Positions 41,933 to 49,306 of a stretch of DNA of 49,306 bases are shown here, piece by piece (position 1 is the stretch's first letter; each line of letters begins with the position of its first letter). A model generated the notes under the pieces. That model made no database searches. It was given only the letters and a program-made list of their open reading frames with translations, and had not been told where the DNA came from. Source of the DNA: an uncultured Eubacteriaceae bacterium (GTDB taxonomy: Bacteria; Bacillota; Clostridia; Peptostreptococcales; Anaerovoracaceae); assembly GCA_903789635.1 (NCBI GenBank), contig CAIFEY010000022.1, forward strand, positions 1-49,306. The letters are read 5' to 3'. The position numbers and the translations under genes are program-made.

Positions 41933-43130
41933 TGTCCCCTCCCCGCGTATAACATAATTTACCATTTTTGAACACGGCTTCCGGATCGGCCATCATGCAG
42001 GAGATGTCCTTCTCCGGATCCCCGTCAACCAGCACCAGGTCGGCGGTCTTTCCCGCCTTAATCGTGCCCAGCATGTCATCCATGCCGAGGATCATCGCGC
42101 TGTTGATCGTCGCCTGCTGAAGCATTTCCGTGTTGGTGTAGCCGATTTCGCTGCGCACCGCGAACTCGTATCCCGGATGTGACTCATAGAAATCGTAGGT
42201 CTCATCGGTTCCCCAGCCGGTCAAGACTCCTGCACGGCTGGCTTTGACGATTCCCTGTGCGTGGTCGTAGACCTCTCCGATCTTGTCCAGAAGCCACTTC
42301 GGATGACCGCTGCCTTCTGCGGCGTGATACAGCTCGCCCACCGGAGACAGTGTCGGGACAATCGAGCTCTTTCCGCCGTTCTCCAGTATGATCTCCGTGC
42401 TTTCCCCGTCGATCATGGAGGCGTGCTCAATCGTGTGAATTCCTGCCTCGGCGCAGTACTTGATGCCCTCAGCCCCGTGGCAGTGGACCGCCGCATTCAT
42501 GCCCAGCGACGCTACGCTCTTCTGCAGGGCAAAGATCTCTTCCCTGCTGGTAATCAGCGCACCCGGCACGCCTGATGGATTCAGGACGGATCCGGTCGCC
42601 ATGTACTTGATGAAGTCGACGCCCTTTGCGCATTCGTCGCGGCAGGCCTTCAGGATCTCCTCGTTCGTGTTGACCTCATAATACAGGTCTCCGAAAGCGT
42701 CGTTTCCCTTAGCGAACGGACTCAGGCACCTGCCCGCGGTGAGGATGCGCGGACCCGGCACGATGTCCGCATTGACCGCGTCCCGGAGGGCGGTCCCGAT
42801 GTAGTGGATGTTGCCCAAGTCTCGGATGGTTGTGTATCCCCTGCGCAGAAAGAGTTTGGCGCACTTGACCGCATCGAACAGATTCTCGTTCTGTTTCTTC
42901 TGCACGAGCGATGCCAGATCCGACGTTGAAAAATACAGATGCATGTGCAGGTCGAACAGTCCCGGAAGGAGTGTCTTCCCGGCGCAGTCGATCGCCTGAT
43001 CATTAGTTCTCTTCGTTCCCGGCGCGCTGATGCTTTGAATACGGCCGCCGTCGACCGTGACGTCGGCAAGTTCCCCTTCATAACCCTCGGTCAGAGAAGG
43101 AATCAGATGAACATTTAATAATTGAAACAT
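41916..43130 (-). CDS. Amidohydrolase (imidazolonepropionase/prolidase-like)
   Basis: A 404-aa metal-dependent amidohydrolase. Seen: FDLHMHLY with His62 and His64, FIKYMATG with Lys175 (carboxylated metal bridge), VHCHGAEG with His216/218, IEHAS with His236, and WGTDE with the last metal Asp. The closest pattern is the group of Zn dipeptidases (Xaa-Pro/Xaa-Arg) related to imidazolonepropionase. With two S10 peptidases it would finish peptide breakdown (inference). AGGAGG stands 8 nt before the ATG. A hairpin GCCGGATTATCCGGC (43200-43214) lies in the gap after the alcohol dehydrogenase gene. Confidence 0.85.
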   Translation of the reverse strand: MFQLLNVHLIPSLTEGYEGELADVTVDGGRIQSISAPGTKRTNDQAIDCAGKTLLPGLFDLHMHLYFSTSDLASLVQKKQNENLFDAVKCAKLFLRRGYTTIRDLGNIHYIGTALRDAVNADIVPGPRILTAGRCLSPFAKGNDAFGDLYYEVNTNEEILKACRDECAKGVDFIKYMATGSVLNPSGVPGALITSREEIFALQKSVASLGMNAAVHCHGAEGIKYCAEAGIHTIEHASMIDGESTEIILENGGKSSIVPTLSPVGELYHAAEGSGHPKWLLDKIGEVYDHAQGIVKASRAGVLTGWGTDETYDFYESHPGYEFAVRSEIGYTNTEMLQQATINSAMILGMDDMLGTIKAGKTADLVLVDGDPEKDISCMMADPEAVFKNGKLCYTRGGDNERVR

Positions 43131-43235
43131 AGTGATAACCTCCTGTTATTCGCAGAACTGCGGCATTATTCATCAGCCGGGTCCCCTCCGGGGTCCGCTG
43201 CCGGATTATCCGGCGTGTAGCCTTTGTCTGAGCCT

Positions 43236-44420
43236 CTACTCGGCAAGTTTCAGGATCTCAACGATGTCCTGCCAGTCCAGCTTTTGGATATTCCCTATAT
43301 CGTGCTGATACGGGGTTCCGAAACCGACCGCCTGCTTGGCCATTTCCTCATACCTGCTCCGGTCAGGAATGCCGAGCTCGCTCATGCTCGTCGGCAGACC
43401 CATCCGCTGGAACAGTTCCTCCAGTCTCTCGATTCCGTGCCGTGCGGTTTCTTCCGGATGCTTCGGCTCGTCCTCGACCCCCATCATTTTAACCGCAAAC
43501 TGCTGGAAAGTCGGGAGATGATCCTTGTAGATGTACTTCATCCATGCCGGAGTCAGGACGGCAAGCCCTTTTCCGTGAACGACATCGTAGAAGCCGGAGA
43601 GCTCGTGTTCCATGAAGTGGCACGACCAGTCGGCCATCCTGCCGGACGCGCAGATTCCGTTGTGTGCCCAGTTCGCGATCATGGCGAGCTCTGCCCAGAT
43701 GTCGTAATTGTTTTCCCCGTGAAGCAGCCGCTCGGTGTTGGATATCAATGTCCGCATCGCGGCCTCGCAGATTCGGTCGCTGAATTCGGTGTGATCCACT
43801 GAGGTAAAGTACCTCTCCATCACATGGCTCATCATGTCACAGATTCCGGGATGGGAGACGGAATCCGGAATCGTCGTGTAGAGGTCCGGATCGATGATGC
43901 AGAACTTCGGGATGATGGCCAGATTGCCGTACAGCACCTTCTGGTTCGTCTCTTCCCGGGTAATCACGCTTCCCGCGCCGGATTCGCTTCCGGTCGCAGG
44001 CATGGTCAGGACTACGCCGACGGGAAGAGCTTCCTCAGGCTGGAGCCCGTTTTCGAAGATGTTCCAGATGTCCTCGGTGTTCGGGGCGCCCAGCGCGATC
44101 GCCTTCGCAGAGTCGATCACGCTTCCGCCTCCGCACGCCAGGATGAAGTCGATGTGCTCTTTTCGACAAAGTTCAATGCCCTCTCGGACCATCGGCAGCC
44201 TTGGATTCGCCTTTACCCCGCCGAGTTCGATGAACGAAATGCCGCACTCCTGCAGCCGATCCTTGATGGTATTCAGGAGGCCGGAGCGGATAATGCTGCC
44301 GCCGCCGTAATGCAGAAGGACCTTTTTCCCGCCGTATTTCCCAGTCAGCTCTCCGACCTGAAGCTCGGTCTCATGGCCGAAGACCATTTCTGTCGTATAT
44401 TGAAACGTAAAGTTGATCAT
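43236..44420 (-). CDS. Iron-containing alcohol dehydrogenase
   Basis: A 394-aa group III alcohol dehydrogenase: GKYGGKKVLLHYGGGS (NAD region, 28-43), GGGSVIDSAKAIA (95-107), TMPATGSESGAGSVIT, and the metal ligands in HPGICDMMSHVMERY and MEHELSGFYDVVHGKGLA. It is of the butanol-dehydrogenase-like branch (YqhD/BdhA type), which reduces aldehydes with NAD(P)H in the cytosol. It begins 3 nt after the RidA stop, with GAGGT inside the end of RidA as ribosome site, so the two are translationally linked. It may reduce an aldehyde made by this operon or by the aldolase of the salvage operon. Confidence 0.9.
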   Translation of the reverse strand: MINFTFQYTTEMVFGHETELQVGELTGKYGGKKVLLHYGGGSIIRSGLLNTIKDRLQECGISFIELGGVKANPRLPMVREGIELCRKEHIDFILACGGGSVIDSAKAIALGAPNTEDIWNIFENGLQPEEALPVGVVLTMPATGSESGAGSVITREETNQKVLYGNLAIIPKFCIIDPDLYTTIPDSVSHPGICDMMSHVMERYFTSVDHTEFSDRICEAAMRTLISNTERLLHGENNYDIWAELAMIANWAHNGICASGRMADWSCHFMEHELSGFYDVVHGKGLAVLTPAWMKYIYKDHLPTFQQFAVKMMGVEDEPKHPEETARHGIERLEELFQRMGLPTSMSELGIPDRSRYEEMAKQAVGFGTPYQHDIGNIQKLDWQDIVEILKLAE

Positions 44421-44423
44421 GAT

Positions 44424-44879
44424 CTATACCTCGACAATCGCTTCGATCTCAACCGGTGCATCCATCGGAAGCTGGTTCGTTCCGACTGCCGTCCTTGCGT
44501 GACGTCCGTTCTCGCCGAAAACCTGGAACAGCAGTTCGGATGCCGCATTGACGACAATGTGCTGATTGGTAAACCCAACGACACTGTTCACAAAAGCCTG
44601 AACTTTTACGATCCTCTTAACCTTGTCGAGATCGCCGATCTCTGCCTTGATGGCGGAAAGCATGTTGATGATGCATTCCCTCGCCGCTTCCCCGGCCTGT
44701 TCCTGGCTGACCTGGTCACCTACTTTGCCGACATACAGCAGGCGATCCTCATGCATCGGAATCTGTCCGGAGACGAACAGCAGGTTCCCCGTACGCACGA
44801 CAGGCACGTACATGGCCTTTGGAGCAGACTGCTCCGGAAGCTTGATTCCCAGTTCTTCGATTCTCTGTTCAGCAATCAT
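44424..44879 (-). CDS. ridA: RidA family enamine/imine deaminase
   Basis: A 151-aa RidA/YjgF-type protein. Seen: MIAEQRIEELGIKLPEQSAP, TGNLLFVSGQIP, the middle CIINMLSAIKAEIGDLDKVK and the end AVGTNQLPMDAPVEIEAI, all family features; it is slightly longer than classic RidA. The family hydrolyses 2-aminoacrylate and similar enamines released by PLP enzymes, here most likely the PatB-like protein. I start at 44879 (GGAGG 11 nt upstream); an ATG at 44903 lacks a ribosome site but cannot be excluded. First gene of the operon. Confidence 0.85.
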   Translation of the reverse strand: MIAEQRIEELGIKLPEQSAPKAMYVPVVRTGNLLFVSGQIPMHEDRLLYVGKVGDQVSQEQAGEAARECIINMLSAIKAEIGDLDKVKRIVKVQAFVNSVVGFTNQHIVVNAASELLFQVFGENGRHARTAVGTNQLPMDAPVEIEAIVEV

Positions 44880-44908
44880 CTTTTTCTTAACCTCCGTTTC
44901 CATATAAT

Positions 44909-44933
44909 CTGAAAAGCTATATAACGTTTTCAG
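44909..44933. promoter_or_regulatory. Inverted repeat in the leader of the RidA operon
   Basis: CTGAAAA and TTTTCAG, 11 nt apart, form a perfect inverted repeat between the promoter and the RidA start, a likely operator. Confidence 0.45.
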
Positions 44934-44959
44934 AACTATACTCGCTAATATGTTTAGTA

Positions 44960-44988
44960 ATTATAGTAGAAAATTTGTCATTTGTCAA
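44960..44988 (-). promoter_or_regulatory. Perfect consensus sigma-A promoter of the RidA-S10 operon
   Basis: On the minus strand TTGACA (complement of 44983-44988), exactly 17 nt, TATAAT (complement of 44960-44965): both boxes match consensus. Such strength implies tight negative control, in keeping with the inverted repeat just downstream. Confidence 0.9.
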
Positions 44989-45137
44989 TCGGTGCAGGGG
45001 GAAAGACGCTGTATACAACACGGTGTATCAAGGAATAAAATAGAATATAACGTAAGACATCACACCTGTTCGGAGCAAAAGCAGCTTCGGACAAGAAAGT
45101 CACTCAGTATAAGGATAAGAAAGAAAAGGACACGATC

Positions 45138-46064
45138 ATGAAACTTAAGAACATCGAACTCTGGAAGGACCGGCACGACGTCATGCTCACGGCGTTTCTC
45201 GGCGTGAACGACAGCATGGCACAAGGAAATAAAAAGCGCCCGGCGGTGATCGTCGTGCCGGGCGGTGCGTATTACAACTGTGATACAGCGGGGCTTGAGG
45301 GCGACCCGGTGGCGCTGTCGTTTGCGGCGGACGGATACCAGGCGTTCACCCTGCGCTACAGCACGGTTCCCAGGACGCCGGAGGGGAAGAAGGCCTTCCC
45401 TTCCCAGCTCCTCGACCTCGGCAAGGCGATGCTGATGATCCGCGAGAAGGCCGACGAATGGGACGTCGACACGGACCGGATCTGCGTCGCGGGCTTCTCC
45501 GCGGGCGCCCATCTGACAGCACTCTATTCGTCTATGTGGCAGGAAGGGCTTTTGTCTGAAGAACTTGGTGCCCCGGCCGAGGACTTCCGCCCCGCCGCGG
45601 TCATGCTGCTCTACGGCTATTACGACTACCGCACGGCTTATGGCAAATACAGCGCGCCAGAGGAATTTCCTCCCCTGCTGAAGATGCAGGCACCGCTCCT
45701 GGGAGCCGAGGTTCCGGACGAAGAGACGATGGACCGCTGGAGCCCGTACCGGCACGTGACCGCGAGCATGCCGCCCGCTTTCCTCGCCGCCGCGATGGAC
45801 GACCGACTGATCAGCCCGGAGAACTCCCTGATGCTCGCCGCCAGGCTCCACCAGGAGAACGTCCCGTGCGAGCTGCACATCTTCCGGCGCGGCGGGCATG
45901 CCTTCGGTGCCGGACTGAACATGGACCAGCCCTACCGCAGGGACAAGCGCCGCGGCGCCGCCGACTGGCTCCCGCTCGCGAAGGAATTCCTGAACGGCGT
46001 CCTTTATCCGGAAACCGCGGAGGAGCGTGAGCGCGACGTGTTCGCAGAAAGATACAACGGATAA
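45138..46064 (+). CDS. Alpha/beta-hydrolase esterase (acetyl-xylan-esterase-like)
   Basis: A 308-aa cytosolic esterase of the BD-FAE/acetyl esterase group. Seen: VPGGAYYN (oxyanion, HGG-like), VAGFSAGAHL with the nucleophile Ser (GFSAG), AMDDRLISPENS with the catalytic Asp, and GGHAFG with the catalytic His. The family removes acetyl or other acyl groups from sugars. AAAAGGA lies before the ATG at 45138. It is one of only two protein genes here on the plus strand and lies back-to-back with the RidA operon, end-to-end with the ABC permease gene. Confidence 0.85.
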   Translation: MKLKNIELWKDRHDVMLTAFLGVNDSMAQGNKKRPAVIVVPGGAYYNCDTAGLEGDPVALSFAADGYQAFTLRYSTVPRTPEGKKAFPSQLLDLGKAMLMIREKADEWDVDTDRICVAGFSAGAHLTALYSSMWQEGLLSEELGAPAEDFRPAAVMLLYGYYDYRTAYGKYSAPEEFPPLLKMQAPLLGAEVPDEETMDRWSPYRHVTASMPPAFLAAAMDDRLISPENSLMLAARLHQENVPCELHIFRRGGHAFGAGLNMDQPYRRDKRRGAADWLPLAKEFLNGVLYPETAEERERDVFAERYNG

Positions 46065-46074
46065 GAGATACAAT

Positions 46075-46860
46075 CTACTGCAGAAGCCGCTCGTAGCTGA
46101 ACTTCCCCATCGCCGTCTTAAGCAGGAGCGCCGCGACGGCCGCGCAGGCCAGGCCGAGCCCGAGAAGCAGCCAGACGTTCAGCAGAAGGATGCCGCTGAA
46201 CTGCCCGACGATCAAGAGGATCAGAGGGACGATCAGGAATACCGCAGACTGCTGTGATTCCTCGACGCTCTGCGCCTTTGCCGAACCGCGCACGATCAGC
46301 GTGATGGCGATCAGCGAGATCGCGGGCGAAACCAGCAGGATCACGACGGCCCAGCTGATGCTCGGGACCAGAAGCGTTCCCATCAGGAAAACCGCCTCCG
46401 TCTCGACGACGGCGAACATCGCGGCCAGCGAGATCAGCGACACCAGCATGCTGAGGAGGAACGAGGCCATGACCTTTGCCCGGAAAATCTGCGCGAGCGT
46501 GAGCGGGCAGTACAGCAGCGTCTCAAGCGTGTGGCGTTCCTTTTCCCCGACAAAGGCACTCGCCGCCATAATGGAAGCCGTGCTGATGGGAATCATCAGG
46601 AAAAACGCCGGCAGGACGTAGTTGACGACCATCCCGGAGAGCGTGAGCTCCATGCTCGACAGGCGGGCCGATGCCGGCATGATCGCGAGCAGTTTGGCGG
46701 TGTCCGGATCGTCCGGCATGAGGTGGATCATCACGATGAAGATCGACGGCATCACGACGACCAGGAGCAAAGGCAGAATGAGCAGGGAGGAAAACAGCCT
46801 GCGGTTGGCCGAAACGCCTCTGAAATCCTTCCTGATGATGGCAGACATAGCAGTGTTCAT
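46075..46860 (-). CDS. ABC-2 type transporter permease
   Basis: A 261-aa integral membrane protein with about six membrane segments and the element FVGEKERHTLETLLYCPLTLAQIF, typical of NatB/ABC-2 permeases. It forms an exporter with the ATPase encoded directly upstream; its start (46860) overlaps the ATPase stop by 4 nt (ATGA). The substrate cannot be read; Na+, a drug or a peptide are known cargoes of related systems. Confidence 0.85.
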   Translation of the reverse strand: MNTAMSAIIRKDFRGVSANRRLFSSLLILPLLLVVVMPSIFIVMIHLMPDDPDTAKLLAIMPASARLSSMELTLSGMVVNYVLPAFFLMIPISTASIMAASAFVGEKERHTLETLLYCPLTLAQIFRAKVMASFLLSMLVSLISLAAMFAVVETEAVFLMGTLLVPSISWAVVILLVSPAISLIAITLIVRGSAKAQSVEESQQSAVFLIVPLILLIVGQFSGILLLNVWLLLGLGLACAAVAALLLKTAMGKFSYERLLQ

Positions 46861-47807
46861 CGCGCTTCCCCCTTTCTGTTGTCTCTGCTGTCATTTCTTT
46901 TGTCCGTTAAGGCGAAGTAGATGTCTTCCAAAGACGGTTCTTCCAGGCTGACGGAATAGATGTCTCCGCCGCCCTCTACAAGGGTTCGGATCAGCGCCGG
47001 AATCTCCTCATTTTCCCGAATTTCCGCCTCGAACTCGTCATCCCGGCGTCTCTTAAGTTTGCATTCCGTGAGGTTCGGATTTCCCAGGACGTTGGCGGCC
47101 CGGATCCTGAGTGTCTTCGCGGCAAAGAGCCGACCTCGCAGTTCCTCCAGCGTCCCTGCTGCAAGCAGCGAGCCCTGTTCGATCAGACCGTATCGCGTGC
47201 AGATTTCCTGCGCGTACCGGAGCTGATGCGTGCAGAGGAAGACGGTGATCCCTTCCCTGCGGGCAAGCCCGTGGATCATCTGATTGACGTTCTGCGCACT
47301 CTCCGGGTCCAGGCCGGAGGTCGGCTCGTCGAGGAACAGCACATCAGGCCGGTGGATCAGGGCCCTGGCAAGGGATAACCTTTGCCGCATGCCGGTGGAA
47401 TAGCTCGCGAGCCTGCGGTCCTTCGCGTCGGTCAGATCCAGCTCACGAAGCAGCGATTCCGCGCGCGCCTTTCCCTCCTGGCGTGGCAGCCCGAACGCCG
47501 CGGCGTAGAACAGCAGGTTCTCCATGCCCGTCAGGTTGTCGTACATCTGCGCGTGCTCGGTCACGATCCCCGAGACGAGGTGCGCCTTCTCCGGCTGCCT
47601 GGCCGGGTCGATGCCCATGACACTGCACGAGCCAGCGGTCGGGGTCAGGACGCCGGTCAGGAGCTTCACGGTCGTCGTCTTGCCCGCGCCGTTCGGCCCC
47701 AGGAACCCGAACACCTCGCCGCCGCCGATGGACAGCGATAGGTCCTTCAGCGCCTGCTTGCCGCTGGGATAGGTCTTGGACAATGAATGTATCATCACTG
47801 CTTCCAT
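46857..47807 (-). CDS. ABC transporter ATP-binding protein
   Basis: A 316-aa ABC ATPase: Walker A GPNGAGKTT (about 37-45), signature YSTGMRQRLSLARAL, Walker B DVLFLDEPTSGLD and the switch His in FLCTHQL, followed by a C-terminal extension with a regulatory-type beta domain (about 225-316). This matches the NatA/CcmA-like class paired with ABC-2 permeases. The ATG directly follows the XRE stop, with GGAGGG inside the last XRE codons; the three genes are one operon. Confidence 0.9.
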   Translation of the reverse strand: MEAVMIHSLSKTYPSGKQALKDLSLSIGGGEVFGFLGPNGAGKTTTVKLLTGVLTPTAGSCSVMGIDPARQPEKAHLVSGIVTEHAQMYDNLTGMENLLFYAAAFGLPRQEGKARAESLLRELDLTDAKDRRLASYSTGMRQRLSLARALIHRPDVLFLDEPTSGLDPESAQNVNQMIHGLARREGITVFLCTHQLRYAQEICTRYGLIEQGSLLAAGTLEELRGRLFAAKTLRIRAANVLGNPNLTECKLKRRRDDEFEAEIRENEEIPALIRTLVEGGGDIYSVSLEEPSLEDIYFALTDKRNDSRDNRKGEAR

Positions 47808-48926
47808 TTAATTTCCCTCCTCCATCATTTGTAATCGATTGATAAGTGACTGAAAACGCCTGTCGCCTGCCAGGGGTTTGAAGGCAGGATTCTTGGCAAG
47901 AGCTGCCGTCATGCTGCGCTTAATCAGGCCCTCGTCTCTCGGCGGGAACGATCCCAGAGTCAATTCCTGCTCGAACCACTCGTCCAGGAGATTGAAGAAT
48001 TCATCCCCATGCAGGTGCAGTGGGTAAATGTTGCCGGCTGCCAGATCCGTGTACTGTGTGAGTGCATCCATCGCCTGCTCTGTCTTCCCCTGAAACATAA
48101 ACCCCTGGGCGATTGTGATGTAAATCCCGAGAAGAATGCTCGGGTGCAGGGTTTTCAGCTGAAAAGCGTCGACAATTTGGTCGAAGCGCCGGCAGGTTTC
48201 CGCGAATTGTTCCGGTTCCTGCAGGCAAAGATTCAGATACGATGGCAGCATATCCAGCAGGGTCATGATCTTGCGGTATATCCCGACTTGGAGGATTTTC
48301 TTTGCCTCGCGGTCATCGCCGGTCATCCGGTATGCGGAAGAAAGCAGCGGCTCTGCGGAACCCGTCTGCAGAGATTCCAGGCTTAGGATATCGATGACCT
48401 CGGTCGGACGCCTGAGTTGGAGCAGACAGAACGCCTCCATCAGCGTCGCATCCTTTTGCAGGTTCGGTTCATCTGCACCAGACCTTACACGTCGGAACCA
48501 TTCTAGAGCCGTTTCAAGAATCTTCTTCACCTGATCGGGGTCAGACGCCAGGTTTACATGATTAATCAGGAGCGTTCCCAGCTGGAACAGCAGTGGAAAG
48601 CACGAGAAATACTTCTTCTCAATATCGAGACATTTCTGAAATACTTCGTTAAAAGGCTGCTCCGAGAATTTCCTAGAAAGCATTACGTAGAGCTTTTGGA
48701 TATCATCCTTCTCCATTTGCGGCTCATATCCGATCAGTTCATCAATGCTTATCCCGAAGTAGGATGCCAGCAGCGGCAATAGAGAAATATCCGGCAGTGA
48801 GGACCCGGTCTCCCACTTGGAAACCGCTCCTTTCGATACGCCGATGTGCGCGGCCAGCTCGTCCTGCGTGATCCCCTTCTTGTGGCGGTTCTCGGTTAGA
48901 ACGCGGCCGAGGTTAATTTCTTTCAT
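47808..48926 (-). CDS. XRE HTH regulator with TPR-like C-terminal domain
   Basis: A 372-aa regulator. Residues 1-60 are a Cro/C1 helix-turn-helix (MKEINLGRVLTENRHKKGIT, then DELAAHIGVSKGAVSKWETG). The rest is helical repeat of TPR-like type (for example LLSSAYRMTGDDREAKKILQ), a layout used for peptide- or signal-sensing regulators. It is the first gene of an operon with the ABC transporter, so local control of the exporter is likely. AGGAGGT stands 8 nt before the ATG; the longer frame from 49010 lacks a site. Confidence 0.85.
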   Translation of the reverse strand: MKEINLGRVLTENRHKKGITQDELAAHIGVSKGAVSKWETGSSLPDISLLPLLASYFGISIDELIGYEPQMEKDDIQKLYVMLSRKFSEQPFNEVFQKCLDIEKKYFSCFPLLFQLGTLLINHVNLASDPDQVKKILETALEWFRRVRSGADEPNLQKDATLMEAFCLLQLRRPTEVIDILSLESLQTGSAEPLLSSAYRMTGDDREAKKILQVGIYRKIMTLLDMLPSYLNLCLQEPEQFAETCRRFDQIVDAFQLKTLHPSILLGIYITIAQGFMFQGKTEQAMDALTQYTDLAAGNIYPLHLHGDEFFNLLDEWFEQELTLGSFPPRDEGLIKRSMTAALAKNPAFKPLAGDRRFQSLINRLQMMEEGN

Positions 48927-49253
48927 GTGAATGTACCTCCTACAATCATAGTAGAGGAGGAAGCGCAGAGTTACAATGGAGAGATGTTTCACTTTCTTCG
49001 AAAAAGTCAACTGTTAAGAAACTCGGAGTGTCAACCGGCCGCATGGGATTGAAACAAGTGATACATTTCCATACGCTGGAATTACAACGGCAAGATTACG
49101 ACTGAGATTCCCTCGCTCGGATAAACGGGGTATATCGATTCCAGGCTTCGTCTCAGGCGATTTGGGAATTCGAGCCTATAGGCGCCTATTTTCCCAAATT
49201 TCCGGCGGTGCCTGGGAAAATGGCGAATTATCATCGAAATTCCAAACTTCCGG
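48927..49253. other. Promoter of the XRE-ABC operon and right-end stretch
   Basis: At 48948-48976 (minus) lies TTGTAA, 17 nt, TACTAT, a plausible promoter 22 nt from the XRE start. Beyond it no gene is seen. At 49160-49199 ATTTGGGAA pairs with TTCCCAAAT, enclosing a perfect palindrome ATAGGCGCCTAT (49178-49189); CCCAAATTTC here echoes the left end. Confidence 0.5.
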
Positions 49254-49306
49254 TGATATGATCACCCTAAAGTAGACAGCAAAAAGATCGAAATCTACTT
49301 TAGGGG
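49254..49306. repeat. Right terminal inverted repeat
   Basis: Exact reverse complement of bases 1-53, including the 12-bp hairpin; see the left copy. Confidence 0.85.

Noticed and set aside
40511-41971. 486-residue plus-strand open frame
   Set aside because: It is the antisense of the S10 peptidase copy B; that gene has motifs, ribosome site and operon overlaps, while the antisense frame is Val/Arg-rich with no family.
44909-44988. Riboswitch in the RidA operon leader
   Set aside because: The leader is short and AT-rich; only one inverted repeat is seen and no known aptamer core could be recognised.
45060-46073. 337-residue minus-strand open frame
   Set aside because: Antisense of the esterase gene, which has a complete catalytic triad.
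1-49306. Linear plasmid or phage with hairpin telomeres
   Set aside because: Inverted hairpin-bearing ends would fit, but gene content is chromosomal and no protelomerase, partition or replication gene is present; a dispersed repeat at an assembly break is simpler.

Overview
The window looks like chromosomal sequence from an anaerobic, fairly GC-rich member of the Bacillota (Clostridia/Eubacteriales-like). This rests on strong AGGAGG-type ribosome sites before almost every gene, tightly packed and overlapping operons, and family content: NhaC antiporter, MtnK/MtnA-like enzymes, iron-type alcohol dehydrogenase, NifX-like His-rich protein, Crp/Fnr and XRE regulators. No rRNA, tRNA, phage, plasmid-replication or transposase gene was seen. 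The two ends of the window carry the same 53-bp sequence in inverted orientation. It contains its own 12-bp hairpin and is most simply a dispersed repeat at which the assembly stopped.

Layout. 1-5.5 kb: housekeeping-type genes on the minus strand (SDR reductase, DUF3267 metalloprotease overlapping an M18 aminopeptidase, uracil-DNA glycosylase-like protein, Crp/Fnr regulator). 5.5-8.8 kb: a 3.4-kb stretch without a credible protein gene. It holds two tandem arrays of hairpins with different stem sequences (about 6.45-6.97 and 7.55-7.97 kb), each behind the same AT-rich leader; the second has a near-consensus promoter. A tract of degenerate ~51-bp and 88-bp repeats follows. 8.8-12.8 kb: ADP-ribosylglycohydrolase, a GNAT-glutaredoxin fusion, an MBL hydrolase, a QueG-like Fe-S protein and a free-methionine-sulfoxide reductase. 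13-17.6 kb: three paralogous exported proteins, one with a 64-residue Asp/Glu/Tyr/Trp tract. 17.9-23.3 kb: DUF2798 protein, an unassigned 419-aa protein, a UvrA-like ABC ATPase and a GNAT. 23.3-24.3 kb: a second gene-free stretch, with a third copy of the hairpin-array leader on the minus strand.

24.3-33.5 kb holds a catabolic operon on the minus strand (NhaC, MtnK, MtnA-like isomerase, 2-hydroxyacid dehydrogenase, FGGY kinase, class II aldolase, then a glutaredoxin-like protein and a CMD/AhpD-like protein). A DeoR regulator is divergent from it, with repeated operator-like motifs between. The gene set fits salvage of 5-methylthioribose or 5-deoxyribose to DHAP plus an aldehyde. Two of its genes are frameshifted: nhaC by an exact 13-bp tandem duplication, the isomerase gene by loss of one base in a homopolymer.

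33.7-37.2 kb: XRE membrane regulator, flavin-reductase-like protein, a 409-aa orphan and a NifX-like His-rich protein. 37.9-44.9 kb: a second catabolic operon driven by a perfect sigma-A promoter: RidA, iron alcohol dehydrogenase, amidohydrolase, S10 serine peptidase, PatB/MalY-type PLP enzyme and a second S10 peptidase. I infer peptide trimming followed by C-S or C-N lysis with enamine detoxification. 45.1-49 kb: an esterase, then an XRE-ABC ATPase-ABC permease operon.

The best candidate for something undescribed is the hairpin-array locus at 5.5-8.8 kb and its third leader copy at 23.7 kb.
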